Of a stretch of 64,000 nucleotides of DNA, positions 1 to 10,935 are shown piece by piece. The notes beneath the pieces were generated by a model. That model ran no database searches. It was not told the DNA's origin and was given only the letters and a program-made list of their open reading frames with translations. Each line of letters begins with the position of its first letter. The stretch's first letter is position 1. The position numbers were made by a program, and so were the translations under genes. This DNA is from Ricinus communis (Eukaryota > Streptophyta > Magnoliopsida > Malpighiales > Euphorbiaceae). The stretch spans positions 7,175,283 to 7,239,282 of the forward strand of contig NC_063258.1 in the NCBI RefSeq assembly GCF_019578655.1. Direction: 5' to 3'.

Positions 1-153
1 GGTATTTGAAGAAAGGACGGCAAGGCGAGCACATGTCTGGCCATAGTTGTTGTTCTTCCTTATCTTGACTCATGGCGTCTTCATCAGTGAGTAAAGTAAA
101 TCCTCATCCTCATAATCATCTTCCTCCATAAGAGAAAAGGGACCACGGCCTAC
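1..153. other. Unassigned sequence left of the satellite array
   Basis: This stretch shows none of the 39-bp satellite motifs and has a more mixed base composition than the array that begins at about 154. No long open frame or transposon motif could be recognised. It could be the edge of another mobile element or unique DNA, but too little lies in the window to decide. Confidence 0.5.
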
Positions 154-3143
154 GGGGTTACTTTTTTATATTGATAAATATACCACTTTTATGGGGTCGT
201 TTTTTCATATTAAATTATTAGCACTATTATGAGGTTGTTTTTTCAAATTCATAAATATACACATTTTACGGGGTTATTTTCTTATGTTGACAAATATACC
301 CATTTTATGGGGTTGTTTTCTCATACTCACAAATATATCAAAATTACGGGGTTATTTTCTCCGATTGATAAATATTCCCGTATTACGAGGTTGTTTTCTT
401 AAATTAGAAAATTTACCCCCTCTACGAGGCTGTTTTCTCATACTCACAATTACACTACTTTTACGAGGTTATTTTCTCATATTCATAAATATACACAGTT
501 TATGGGGTTATTTTCTTATATTAATAAATATACCACTATTATGAGGTCATTTTCTCATATTAAATTATTAGCACTATTATGGGTTGTTTTCTCAAATTCA
601 CAAATATATATGTTTTACGAGGTTATTTTCTTATATCGATAAATATACCCGTTTTACGGGATTGTTTTCTCAAATTATAAAATTAACACATTGAAAGAGT
701 TGTTTGCTCATACTCACAAATGTACCAAAATTACGAGGTTGTTTTTTTATTGATAAATATCCTCGTATTACGGTGTTTTTTTCTCATATTTATAAATATA
801 TCCCTTTTAAGATGTTGTTTTCTCATATTAAAAAATTTACTCCTTCTGCGAGGCTGTTTTCTTAGACTCGTAATTACACTACTTTTACGGGGTTGTTTTC
901 TCAAAATCATATATATACACGTTTTACAGGGTTATTTTTTTATATCGACAAATCTACCCCTTTTATGGGATTATTTTCTCATATTAAAAAATTAACCCAT
1001 TTAAGAGGTTGATTTCTCGTACTCACAAATATACCAATAATTACGTGGTTATTTTCTCCGATTGATAAATATCCCCATATTAGGGGTTGTTTGCTCATAT
1101 TAAAAATTTACCACTTCTACGAGACTGTTTTCTCACTTGAAATTACACTATGTTTACGGGGTTATTTTCTCAGATTCATAAATATACACATTTTACGGGG
1201 TTATTTTCTTATATTGATAAATATACCACTTTAGCAGAGTAGTTTTCTCATATTAAATTATTAGCACTATTATGGGATTGTTTTCTCAAATTCATAAATA
1301 TACACATTTTACGGGGTTAATTTCTTATATTGATAAATAAACCACTTTTACAGGATTATTTTCTTATATTGACAAATATACCCTTTTACGGGCGTTGTTT
1401 TCTCATATTATAAATTTAAGCCATTAAAAGGGGTTGTTTTATCATACTCATAAAAATATTAAAATTACGAGATTATTTTCTTCGATTGATAAATATCCCT
1501 ATATTATGGGGTTGTTCTCTAATATTTATAAATATACCCCTCTGACGGGGTTGCTTCCTCATATTAGAAAATTTACCCCTTCTACGAGACTGTTTTCTCA
1601 TATTAAAAAATTTACCCGTTATATGAGGCTGTTTTCTTAGAGTCGCAATTACATTACTTTTACGGGATTATTTTCTCAGATTCATAAATACACACGTTTT
1701 ACCGGGTTGTTATCTTTATTGATAAATATACCACTTTTACGGGGTTGCTTTCTCATATTATAAAATTAACCCGTTTAAGGGGTTGTTTTCTTATACTCAC
1801 AAATATACCAAAATTACGGAGTTATTTTCTTCGATTTATAAATATCCCCGTATTACGGGGTTGTTTTCTAATATTTATAAATATACCCCTCTATACGGGG
1901 TTATTTTCTCATATTAAAAATTTACCCCTTCTATAAGGCTGTTTTCTCAGACTCGAAATTACACTATTTTTATGTGGTTGTTTTCTCCGATTCATAAATA
2001 TACCTGGTTTACGGGGTTATTTTCTTATGTTGACAAATATAACCCTTTTACGGGATTGTTCTCTCATATTATAAAATTAACCCATTTAAGGGGTTGTTTT
2101 CTCATACTCTTTTTATTGGGTTGTTTTCTCATATTAAAAAATTCACCCCTTTTACGATGCTGTTTTCTTAGACTCATAATTACACTGCTTTTATGGAATT
2201 TTTTTAGATTCATTAATATACACGTTTTTCAGAGTTATTTTCTTACATTGATAAATATACCACTTTTATGGGATCATCTTCTCAAACTAAATTATTAGCA
2301 CTATAATGGTGTTAGTTTTCTCAAATTCATAAATATACACGGTTTACGGTGTTATTTTCTTATATTGACAAATATACCCTTATTACGGGGTTGTTTTCGC
2401 ATATTATAAAATTAACCCATTTAAGGAGTTGTTTTCTCAAACTCAAAAATATACCAAAATTACGGGATTAGTTTCTCCGATTGATTAATATCCCCGTATT
2501 ACGGGGTTATTTTCTAATATTTATAAATATACCCCTCTTACGGGTTTGTTCTCTCATATTAAAAAATTTAATCCTTCTACAAGGCTGTTTCCTTAGACTC
2601 GCAATAACACTACTTTTACGAGGTTGTTTTCTCAGATTCGTAAACATACACGCTTTAAGAAGTTATTTTCTTATATTGAGAAATATACCACTTTTTTTAC
2701 GATGTCAATTTCTCATATTAAATTATTAGCTTTATTCTAGAGTTATTTTTTCAAATTTATAAATATACACGTTTTATGGACTAATTTTCTTATATGGACA
2801 AATATACTCCTTTTACGAGGTTGTTTTCTCATATTATAAAATTAACCCATTTAAGGGGTTGTTTTCTCATACTCATAAAATATACCAAAATTGCGGGGTT
2901 ATTTTCTTCGATTGATAAATATCCCCGTATTATGGGGTTATTTTTTTATATTAAAAAGTTTACCCCTTCTACGAGGCTATTTTTTCAGACTCGCAATTAC
3001 ACTAGTTTGACTGGGTTGTTATTTTAGATTCATAAATATATACGTTTTATGGGGTTATTTTCTTATATTGATAAATATATCACTTTTACGGGATCGTTTT
3101 CTCATATTAAATTATTAGCACTATTATGGAATTATTTTCTCAA

Positions 3144-3147
<4 letters not shown>
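154..3147 (+). repeat. Satellite array, segment 1 (39-bp units, + orientation)
   Basis: Tandem units of 39 bp each start with a block close to GGGGTTGTTTTCTC, continue with a variable core of about 20 nt and end near TTAC. Recurrent core types are recognisable and follow a fixed order. In reading order the cores contain ATTATAAAATTAACCC, CTCACAAATATACC, GATTGATAAATATCCCCG, TTTATAAATATACCCC, TTAAAAAATTTACCCC, CTCGCAATTACACTAC, TTCATAAATATACACG, TTGATAAATATACCAC, TTAAATTATTAGCAC, a second TTCATAAATATACACG type and TTGACAAATATACCCC. The first and ninth types are 38 bp. The first type recurs near 662, 971, 1395, 1745, 2056, 2391 and 2821, so the higher-order unit is about 310 to 430 bp (8 to 11 subunits). 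Open frames in this segment are read-throughs of the repeat and not genes. Confidence 0.93.

Positions 3148-3174
<27 letters not shown>
3148..3174. repeat. (TA)n microsatellite at the left edge of the inserted fragment
   Basis: An uninterrupted run of alternating T and A begins inside a satellite unit (the second TTCATAAATATAC type) and passes straight into non-satellite sequence. A second TA run lies at the other edge of the insert (3691-3708). TA-dinucleotide tracts are known integration contexts for endogenous plant pararetroviruses, which fits the call for the neighbouring fragment. Confidence 0.85.
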
Positions 3175-3416
3175 CAAAGCTTAAAGATTTGAAAGAAAAA
3201 CAACACAATGATTTTGTTTTACTCCAAAGCCTAATTCTCAAACAGAATAGTGATTCTGATTCTGAAGAAGAAAATGATTTTCAAAATCTTGAGGTTTCTG
3301 AAAGTGTTCTAGAAAACGAGTCGAGCCTCAATAAAGGACCAATTTCTTTCAATTGTTTTCCAAACATTACAATTTCATTAAATGATAAAAATGTTTTAAA
3401 AAGCATTGTTCTTTAA
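3174..3416 (+). pseudogene. 3' remnant of an unidentified reading frame, acidic and serine-rich
   Basis: The open frame continues from the TA tract and ends with TAA at 3414-3416. The encoded tail is about 80 residues, with a run of alternating Asp and Ser followed by Glu residues near its middle (SDSDSEEEND). The upstream part of the frame is satellite and TA repeat, so the true start is missing. Acidic, low-complexity tails occur in several pararetrovirus proteins, but I do not recognise this one. It stops about 235 bp before the TATA-like box. Confidence 0.35.
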
Positions 3417-3690
3417 ATAAAGACACATAATTACAAAATACTTGAAGGATCTATTCCGATAGCATTGATTTTCAAAATACATTACAAAGCCATGATTTCT
3501 GCTTTTGGTTCAAAACACAAGCTCCATTCACCAAAAGGAGAAAGCATCTTACTCCATTATCACAAGACTACAAGAACAAGTGGAGCCCTCTTTATTCCAC
3601 TAAGAAGAGTATCCAAAGCCTCAAGAAGAGTATCCAAAGCTTCAAGACCTCTATAAATAGATGAGTTTCCCTTAGAAGAAGGCAGACTGA
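3175..3690 (+). mobile_element. Probable endogenous plant pararetrovirus (Caulimoviridae) fragment
   Basis: About 515 bp of non-satellite DNA lies between two TA tracts. It contains the end of an open frame (stop at 3414-3416), then about 230 bp of non-coding DNA, and then CTATAAATAG at 3651-3660. The bases just before this box, CAAGACCT, resemble the layout in front of the TATA box of the CaMV 35S promoter. A 21-bp block is tandemly duplicated at 3602-3622 and 3623-3643. The order (end of a reading frame, intergenic promoter, TATA box) is typical of the single large intergenic region of pararetroviruses. No reverse transcriptase, movement or capsid motif is present, so the assignment rests on arrangement and integration context only. 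It could instead be a promoter fragment of a host gene or another element. The piece is far too short to be functional. Confidence 0.42.
3651..3660 (+). promoter_or_regulatory. TATA box, pararetrovirus-like promoter
   Basis: CTATAAATAG follows CAAGACCT directly, after two copies of a 21-bp block (3602-3643). This is a good plant TATA box by sequence. Its neighbourhood resembles a 35S-type promoter, but the downstream leader is lost in the TA tract after about 30 bp. Confidence 0.45.
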
Positions 3691-3708
3691 TATATATATA
3701 TATATATC
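3691..3708. repeat. (TA)n tract at the right edge of the inserted fragment
   Basis: A short alternating TA run joins the non-satellite fragment to the satellite, which resumes at about 3709 within a unit. It mirrors the tract at 3148-3174. Confidence 0.8.
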
Positions 3709-6700
3709 TTTTACTGGTTTGTTTTCTCATATTATAAAATTAACCCATTTAAGGGGTTGTTTTCAAATACTCACAAATATACCAAAATTACGGTTATTTT
3801 CTCCAATTGATAAATATTCCCGTATTACGGGGTTGTTTTCTCATATTAAGAAATTTACCCTTTCTACGAGGCTGTTTTCTCAGAATTGCAATTACAATAC
3901 TTTTACGGGTTATTTTCTCAGATCCATAAATATACAGGCAGACTGATATATATATACATATATATATGTATATATATATACATATACGGGTTTGTTTTCT
4001 CATATTATAAAATTAACCCATTTAAGGGGTTGTTTTCTAATACTCACAAATATACCAAAATTACGGTTATTTTCTCCAATTGATAAATATTCCTGACACG
4101 GGTTGTTTTCTCATATTAAGAAATTTACCCTTTCTACGAGGCTATTTTCTCGAATTGCAATTACGATTTACTTTCGGGTTATTTTCTCGGATCCATAAAT
4201 ATACACATTTTACGAGGTTATTTTATTTTATTGATAAATATACCACTTTTCCGAGGTTAGTTTCTCATATTAAATTATTAGCACTATTATGGGATTATTT
4301 TATCCAATTCATAAATATATACGTTTTACGGGGTAATTCTCTTATATCAACAAATATACCCCTTTTACGGGGTTGTTTTCTGATATTATAAAATTAACAC
4401 ATTTAAGGGGTTGTTTTCTCATACTCACAAATATACAAAAATTACGAGGTTATTTTCTCCGATTGATTAATATCCCCGTATTACGGGGTCCTTTTCTAAT
4501 ATTAAAAAATTTAGCCCTTCTTTGAGGCTGTTTTCTTAGAGTCTAAATTATATTAGTTTTACGGGGCTATTTTCTCAGATTCATAAATATACACATTTTA
4601 CGAGGTTATTTTCTTGTATTGATAAAAATACCACTTTTACGACGTTATTTTCTTATATTGACAAATGGATCCCTTTTACAGGGTTGTTTTCTCATATTAT
4701 AAAATTAACCCGTTTAAGGGGTCGTTTTCTCATGCTCACAATTATACCAAAATTATGGAATTATTTACTCCGATTGATAAATATCCTTGTAGTACGACGT
4801 TGTTTTCTAATATTAAAATATTTATCCGTTCTACGAGGCTGTTTTCTCAGACTCGAAAGTACATTACTTTTCGGGGTTGTTTTCTAGTATTCATAAATAT
4901 AAATATTTTATGGGGTTATTCTTTTATATTGTAAATATACCATTTTTACTCGGTTATTTTGTTATATTGACAAATAAACCCCTTTTACGGGGTTGTTTTC
5001 TCAAATTATAAAATTAACCCATTTAAGGGGTTGTTTTCTCGTACTCACAAATACATCAAAATTACAGGTTTATTTTCTCCGATTGCTAAATATCCCCGCA
5101 TTACGGGGTTATTTTCTAATATTAAAAAATTTACCATTCTACGAGGCTGTTTCTTAGACTCGCAATTACACATATGAAATATACATGTTTAACATTGTTA
5201 TTTTCTTATATTCATAAATATGTCAGTTTTACGGAGTCGTTTTCTCATATTAAATTATTAGCACTATTATTGGGTTGTTTTCTCAAATTCATAAATATAC
5301 ACGGTTTACGGGGTTATTTTCTTATGTTGACAAATATACCCCTTTTACGGTGTTGTTTTCTCATATTATAAAATTAACCCATTTAAGGGATTGTTCTCTC
5401 ATGCTGAAAAATATACCAAAATTATGGGGTTATTTTCTCCGATTGATAAATATTCCCGTATTACGGAGTTGTTTTCTAATATTTATAAATATACCCCTCT
5501 TATGGGGTTGTTTTCTCATATTAAAAAATTTATCCCTTTTACAAGGCTGTTTTCTCAGACTCGCAATTGCACTACTTTACGGGAATATTTTCTCATATTC
5601 ATAAATATACACATTTTACGGGGTTATTTTCTTATATCGATAAATCTACCTCTTTTACGAGATTGTTTTCTCATATTATAAAATTAACCCATTTAAGGGG
5701 TTGTTTTCTCATACTCACAAATACACCAAAATTACAGGGTTAGTTTCTCCGATTGATAAATATCCCTGCATTATGAGGTTATTTTCTCATATTAAAAATT
5801 TACCACTTCTACACGGTTGTTCTCTCAGACTCGCAACTACACTACTTTATGTGGTTGTTTTCTCAGATTCATAAATATATACATTTTACAAGGTTATTTT
5901 CTTATATCGACAAATATACCCCATTTACGAGATCGTTTTCTCATATTATAAAATTAACCCATTTAAGAGATTCTTTTCTCATACTCACAAATACAATAAA
6001 ATTACGGGGTTATTTTCTCCGATTGATAAATTTACCCGTTCTACATAGTTATTTTCTTAGACTCGCAATTACACTACTTTGATGGGGTTGTTTTCTTAAA
6101 TTCATAAATATATATATTTCACAGGGTTATTTTTTATATTGAAAATTATACCACTTTCACGGAGTCATTTTCTCATACTAAATTATTAGCACTATTATGG
6201 TGTTGTTTTCACAAATTTATAAATATACATGTTTTACGAGGTTAAATTCTTATATTGACATATATACCCATTTTACGGGTTGTTTTCTCATATTATAAAA
6301 TTAACCCATTTAAGTAGTTGTTTTCTCATACTCACAAATATAAAACAATTATGAGGTTATTTTCTCCGACTGATAAATATCCCCATATTATGGGGTGGTT
6401 TTCTAATATTAAAAAATCTACCCCTTCTACGAGGCTGTTTTCTCAGACTCGCAATTACAGTACTTTTACGAGGTTATTTTCTTTTATTGTCAAATATACC
6501 CGATTTATGGGGTTATTTTCTCATATTATAAAATTAACCCTTTTAAGGGGTTCTTTTCTCATACTCATAAATATACCGAAATTACGGGGTTATTTTCTCT
6601 GATTGATAAATATCCCCGTATTACGGGGTGGTTTTCTCATATTTATAAATTTACATATTTTACAGGGTTATTTTCTTATATTGATAAATGTACCACTTTT

Positions 6701-7535
6701 ACGGTGTTATTTTCTTATATTGACAAATATACCTTTTTTACGGGGTTGTTTTCTCATATTATAAAATTAACCCATTTATGGTGTTGTTTTCTCATGCTCA
6801 CAAATATACCGAAATTACGGGGTTATTTTCTCCGATTGATAATATCCCCGTATACGGGGTAATTTTCTCATATTAAAATTACCCCTTCAATAGACCGCTT
6901 TCATATTAGAAATGTACCAATGCAGGTTGTTTTCTCTCTGACCGCAATCACAATACTTTTATAGGGTTGTTTTCTTAGATTCATAAAATATACATGTTTT
7001 ACGAGGTTATTTTCTCATACTAAATTATTAGCACTATTATGGTGTTGTTTCCTCAAATTTATAAATATACACGTTTTACGAGATTATTTTCTTATATTGA
7101 CAAATATACCCCTTTTATGGGGTTGTTTTCTCATATTAAAAAATTTTCCGCTAGTACGAGGTTGTTTCCTAAGACTGGCAATTACATTACTTTTACAGGG
7201 TTGTTTTCTCTTATTATAAAATTAACCCATTTAAGGGGTTGTTTTCTCATACTAACAAATATACCAAAATTATGAGGTTATTTTCTCCGATTGATAAATA
7301 TTCCCGTATTACTAGGAGGTTTTCTCATATTAAAAAATTTATCCCTTCTATGAGGGTGTTTTCTTAGATTTGTAATTACACTACCTTTACGCGGTTGTTT
7401 TCTCAGATTCATAAATATACATGTTTTACGGGGTTATTTTCTTATATTTATAAATATACCACTTTTACTGGATTATTTTCTTATATTGTCAAATATACCC
7501 CTTTTACGGGGCTGTTTTCTTATATTAAAAAATTT
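3709..7535 (+). repeat. Satellite array, segment 2 (+ orientation)
   Basis: The same 39-bp units continue in the same orientation and unit order as segment 1. Near the left edge lies a tandem duplication: the junction motif GGCAGACTGA occurs at 3681-3690 and again at 3937-3946, each time followed by a TA tract and then by the same series of satellite units. From about 6840 to 6960 the units are more degenerate, with small deletions. The segment ends at about 7535 inside a TTAAAAAATTT-type unit, where an old LTR fragment begins. Confidence 0.92.
3937..3985. repeat. Duplicated junction with second (TA)/(TACA) tract
   Basis: GGCAGACTGA, the last 10 bp of the inserted fragment, reappears here 256 bp downstream, followed by a TATATA/CATATA tract and then satellite units that match those after the first copy. 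This indicates a tandem duplication of insert edge plus array after the insertion took place. Confidence 0.75.
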
Positions 7536-9130
7536 TCATGATTGGTATTTTTGTAAATATTTGTGTCGGTAGTGGCATTATAGTAATATCATAATTAATA
7601 ATAAAGTTAAGTAAGTAATTTTATATATATATTGACTTGCCTGTCCCCAAAATAAGTAACTAGGGGCTTATTTGAAATGCCAAAGAAAAGCTAGAGGGTT
7701 AATTTGGAATTTTCAAGGGGTAATGGTTGATGACAAAACAAAATGATGGACCAAAGGAGTATATGAAAAGAAAAGGAAAGGAAAGAAAAGAAAGGGAAGA
7801 AGGACACGAGGAAGAGAGGAGAGAAAAACATTACACAAAAGAAGTAAACTTTATTTTCTGACCACTAAACCAACTAGCACTGTAGAGATTACATTTTCAA
7901 TTCATTCATTCGTTTAAAGAGAAAAACAAAACCAAAAATTCACACTCTACTTTAAGATAGGCGACCAGTTTATGAGTGAAAAAGCTACTGCTCTTACCCA
8001 CTTACCAACTCACAAATAAAAAAAAAAAAAAGAAGCAACAACAAATTGCTTGTTCAAACAACTAGCATCTCATCTCCACCTCTTCAAAACCACAATTTTC
8101 ATCTTTCTTCTACTCTTTTCCCAGTTGGGTCTCTTAAGTTCAAGCCTTATAAGCACTCTTCTCAGGCCTTTTTTTCAGCCTTTTAGACCACTAGAATTGA
8201 CAACCTTCATATCAATGGGCTGAATATTACAAGATTTTTCGATTTGCTGGTATGTGTTCCAATAATTGTTTTGCTTGAATATTCACTTTTGTTGAGAAAC
8301 CATAGATTTTCTGATGAAATTTTGATGTTGCAAAATGCAAAAGACTTGCACAGGGTGTTTCTACTTTAATTTTTTTGAATTCAAGTCTCTTTGGCGTACA
8401 TGATATCTTCATCTTTCTACTCTCTCTGCCTCCAATATTTTTTTTACTTAGGCAACACTCGTGCTTGCTTTAACACAGTTGTTGTATGAGCCGAGTACTT
8501 GTAAATAAAAACTCATCTTTTTAGACTTCATCTCATTCTTGGTCAGATTTTGAGAACTGTTGTTGTATTGTTTAACTAATCTTGGTGCCTAACCTGCTTG
8601 AAGATCAATAATAAGCTTCTATTTCACCTCTCACTAAATTTCTCTTAAACAATGTCTTTCTTAACTTGCTAGCTATATACTGTTGATTTTAAAAATTGTT
8701 AACTAAAAATTATATTGGTTATTTATTAGAGAAAAGCTAAAATATGTGAAATTGAGCAAAATTGAGTAATATGATAATTTTATATAAGACCTTATATTTA
8801 GTTGTGTTATAAATATTAATAATGTGAAGCTAAATAATTAGAATAAATAAATTAGTGGACCTTAAATCAATAGCTATAAATTCTAGTAATTTATTTAGAT
8901 ATTTACAATTGAGAATTTGACTAAGTGATTAGCTTATAATTAAAAATGATTTTGTTGTTGATGAATATTAGAAATGTTTCCGGCAGTTCTGGATCTGCTT
9001 TTACGGGATAAATCCGCAGACTTTAGAGGAGGTTCTCATTAAATTTCTAGAATTTCCGAGTCAAAATTCTTAGACAGTCAATTCTAGGAGTCTAGTCCTA
9101 GGGTTATTTATTAAATTTTTTATTGTTATT
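7536..9130 (+). mobile_element. Old, truncated family 1 LTR, opposite strand to the other copies
   Basis: Two parts of this stretch are recognisable as the reverse complement of the family 1 LTRs further right. The first, about 7545-7740, carries TTGGTATTTTTGTAAATA, then the GGGGCTTATTTGAAATGCC line and a GGTTAATTTGGAATTTT line. It corresponds to the complement of about 30080-30320. The second, about 8990-9120, has GAGGAGGTTCTC, then TTCTTAGACAGTC and GGAGTCTAGTCCTAGG, matching the complement of about 23100-23190. The central part (about 7800-8980), with a purine-rich GAAAAGGAAAGG stretch and a poly-A at about 8020, is not alignable by eye. Neither LTR end is present. It is the most diverged family copy in the window. 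Confidence 0.62.
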
Positions 9131-9341
9131 GATCGAATTTGTAACAACCCGGAATCATATCACATGAGATATTGTCCGCTTTGGCCCCCACTAGCATCAC
9201 GGTTTTGTCCCATTGCCGGGTTCAAGAACTTCCCAGAAGGTCCCCCAACTTGGAATTTCTCTGAACCAAGCACGTTTAACTTTTGAGTTCCTACAACTCC
9301 ACGGGTCTTAACTTGGTGTACTCGAACATGGGAACATCGTC
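9131..9341. mobile_element. Fragment of another dispersed repeat, possibly an LTR start
   Basis: The sequence changes abruptly at TGTAACAACCCGGAATC, which looks like the beginning of an LTR (TGTAACA...CCC). It continues with GAGATATTGTCCGCTTTGG, a motif I associate with dispersed plant repeats. It ends where the satellite resumes at about 9342 (GGATTCTTGATATCC). No coding sequence is present. Family membership is a guess. Confidence 0.35.
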
Positions 9342-10168
9342 CGGATTCTTGATATCCTTGTATTACGGGATTGTTTTCTAATATTTATAAATATACCCCT
9401 TTGACGGGAATATTTACTCATATTAAAAAATTTACCCCTTTACGAAGCTGTTTTTTCGGACTCGCAATTACACTACTTTTGCGGGTTATTTTCTCAGATT
9501 CATAAATATACACGTTTTACGAGGTTATTTTCTTATATTGATAAATATATCATTTTTACGGGGTCGTTTTCTCATATTAATATATTAGCACTACTCTAGG
9601 GTTCTTTTCTCAAATTCATAAATATACATGTTTTACGGGGTTCTTTCTTTATTGACAACATACCCTTTTTATTGTGGTTATTTTCACATTATAAAAGTAA
9701 CCCATTTAAGGGGTAAGCCAGATCATAAATATACCACAATTACGGGTTATTTCGAGATTCATAAATATCCCCGTATTATGGGGTTGTTTTCTCTCATTAA
9801 CACCCCACCCCCACAGGTCAAGCTTTTTCTCGTGACCGCAATTAATTACTATTTTTTTACGGGTTGTTTTCTCTCGGTTATTCATAAATATAAACATTTT
9901 ATGGGATTATTTTCTTATATTGATTAATATACTACTTTTACGGGGTCGTTTTCTCTTATTAAATTATTAGCACTATTCTTTTGTTTGTTTTCCAACCATA
10001 AATATATGCTTTCTTTACGTAGATTATTTTCTTATATTACAAATATAGTCTTTTTACGTTGTTGTTTTCTCATATTATACAATTAACCCATTTAAGGGTT
10101 GATTTCCTTTATATACGACAACAGCACTAAAATTATGTGGTTATTTTCTCCCATTGATAAATATCCCC
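9342..10168 (+). repeat. Satellite array, segment 3 (+ orientation, degenerate)
   Basis: The 39-bp units resume in + orientation within the GATTGATAAATATCCCCG type. From about 9610 the units carry many small insertions and deletions (for example around 9640-9860 and 9970-10130) and the spacing becomes irregular. This is the last + strand satellite before the assembly gap. Confidence 0.85.
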
Positions 10169-10205
10169 AGACATAATAAGCCTAGCAATACGTAACTGAA
10201 CGAAG
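10169..10205. other. Short non-satellite sequence next to the gap
   Basis: These 37 bases do not fit the satellite pattern and run into the N block. No identity could be given. Confidence 0.5.
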
Positions 10206-10705
10206 NNNNNNNNNNNNNNNNNNNNNNNNNNNNNNNNNNNNNNNNNNNNNNNNNNNNNNNNNNNNNNNNNNNNNNNNNNNNNNNNNNNNNNNNNNNNNNN
10301 NNNNNNNNNNNNNNNNNNNNNNNNNNNNNNNNNNNNNNNNNNNNNNNNNNNNNNNNNNNNNNNNNNNNNNNNNNNNNNNNNNNNNNNNNNNNNNNNNNNN
10401 NNNNNNNNNNNNNNNNNNNNNNNNNNNNNNNNNNNNNNNNNNNNNNNNNNNNNNNNNNNNNNNNNNNNNNNNNNNNNNNNNNNNNNNNNNNNNNNNNNNN
10501 NNNNNNNNNNNNNNNNNNNNNNNNNNNNNNNNNNNNNNNNNNNNNNNNNNNNNNNNNNNNNNNNNNNNNNNNNNNNNNNNNNNNNNNNNNNNNNNNNNNN
10601 NNNNNNNNNNNNNNNNNNNNNNNNNNNNNNNNNNNNNNNNNNNNNNNNNNNNNNNNNNNNNNNNNNNNNNNNNNNNNNNNNNNNNNNNNNNNNNNNNNNN
10701 NNNNN
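10206..10705. other. Assembly gap of exactly 500 N
   Basis: The block is 500 N, a conventional placeholder length, so the true distance is unknown. Satellite orientation is + to the left and - to the right. Long frames on the - strand across 10133-10764 exist only because N codons contain no stop. Confidence 0.99.
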
Positions 10706-10935
10706 AGGAACTTGAAGAGGTTTGTTTGTGGAGGTAAGCAATAAGAAAGAAGAAGAATGTGCATTATATTACTTGTTCAAAAGTCATTATATTACTTGAT
10801 TCAAAAAGTTCTCACAAAATGCCAAATTTTTTTTAAGTTACAATTCGTTTTTTTTACTTAATCTTAAATTTAAGAGACGAAAAATAAGTTTTTCCTTGTA
10901 TAACATACTTGATTTTAAAAATAAAAAATCATAGG
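10706..10935. other. Non-satellite sequence right of the gap
   Basis: About 230 bp of AT-rich DNA without satellite units. CATTATATTACTTG occurs twice in close succession (about 10760-10800). No open frame or transposon motif was recognised. It may be the edge of an element whose remainder is in the gap. Confidence 0.45.

Noticed and set aside
154..3147. CRISPR-like array (repeat of 39 bp)
   Set aside because: There are no unique spacers; the variable cores themselves recur in fixed order, and the surroundings are a plant genome.
7980..8450. Possible host gene fragment with a hydrophobic, serine-rich start (around 8070-8160)
   Set aside because: The frame is broken by stops within about 50 codons, the surrounding DNA belongs to an old LTR copy, and I recognise no protein family.
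10133..10764. Open frames of about 200 codons on the - strand across the gap
   Set aside because: They consist almost entirely of N codons; only a few codons at each end are real sequence.
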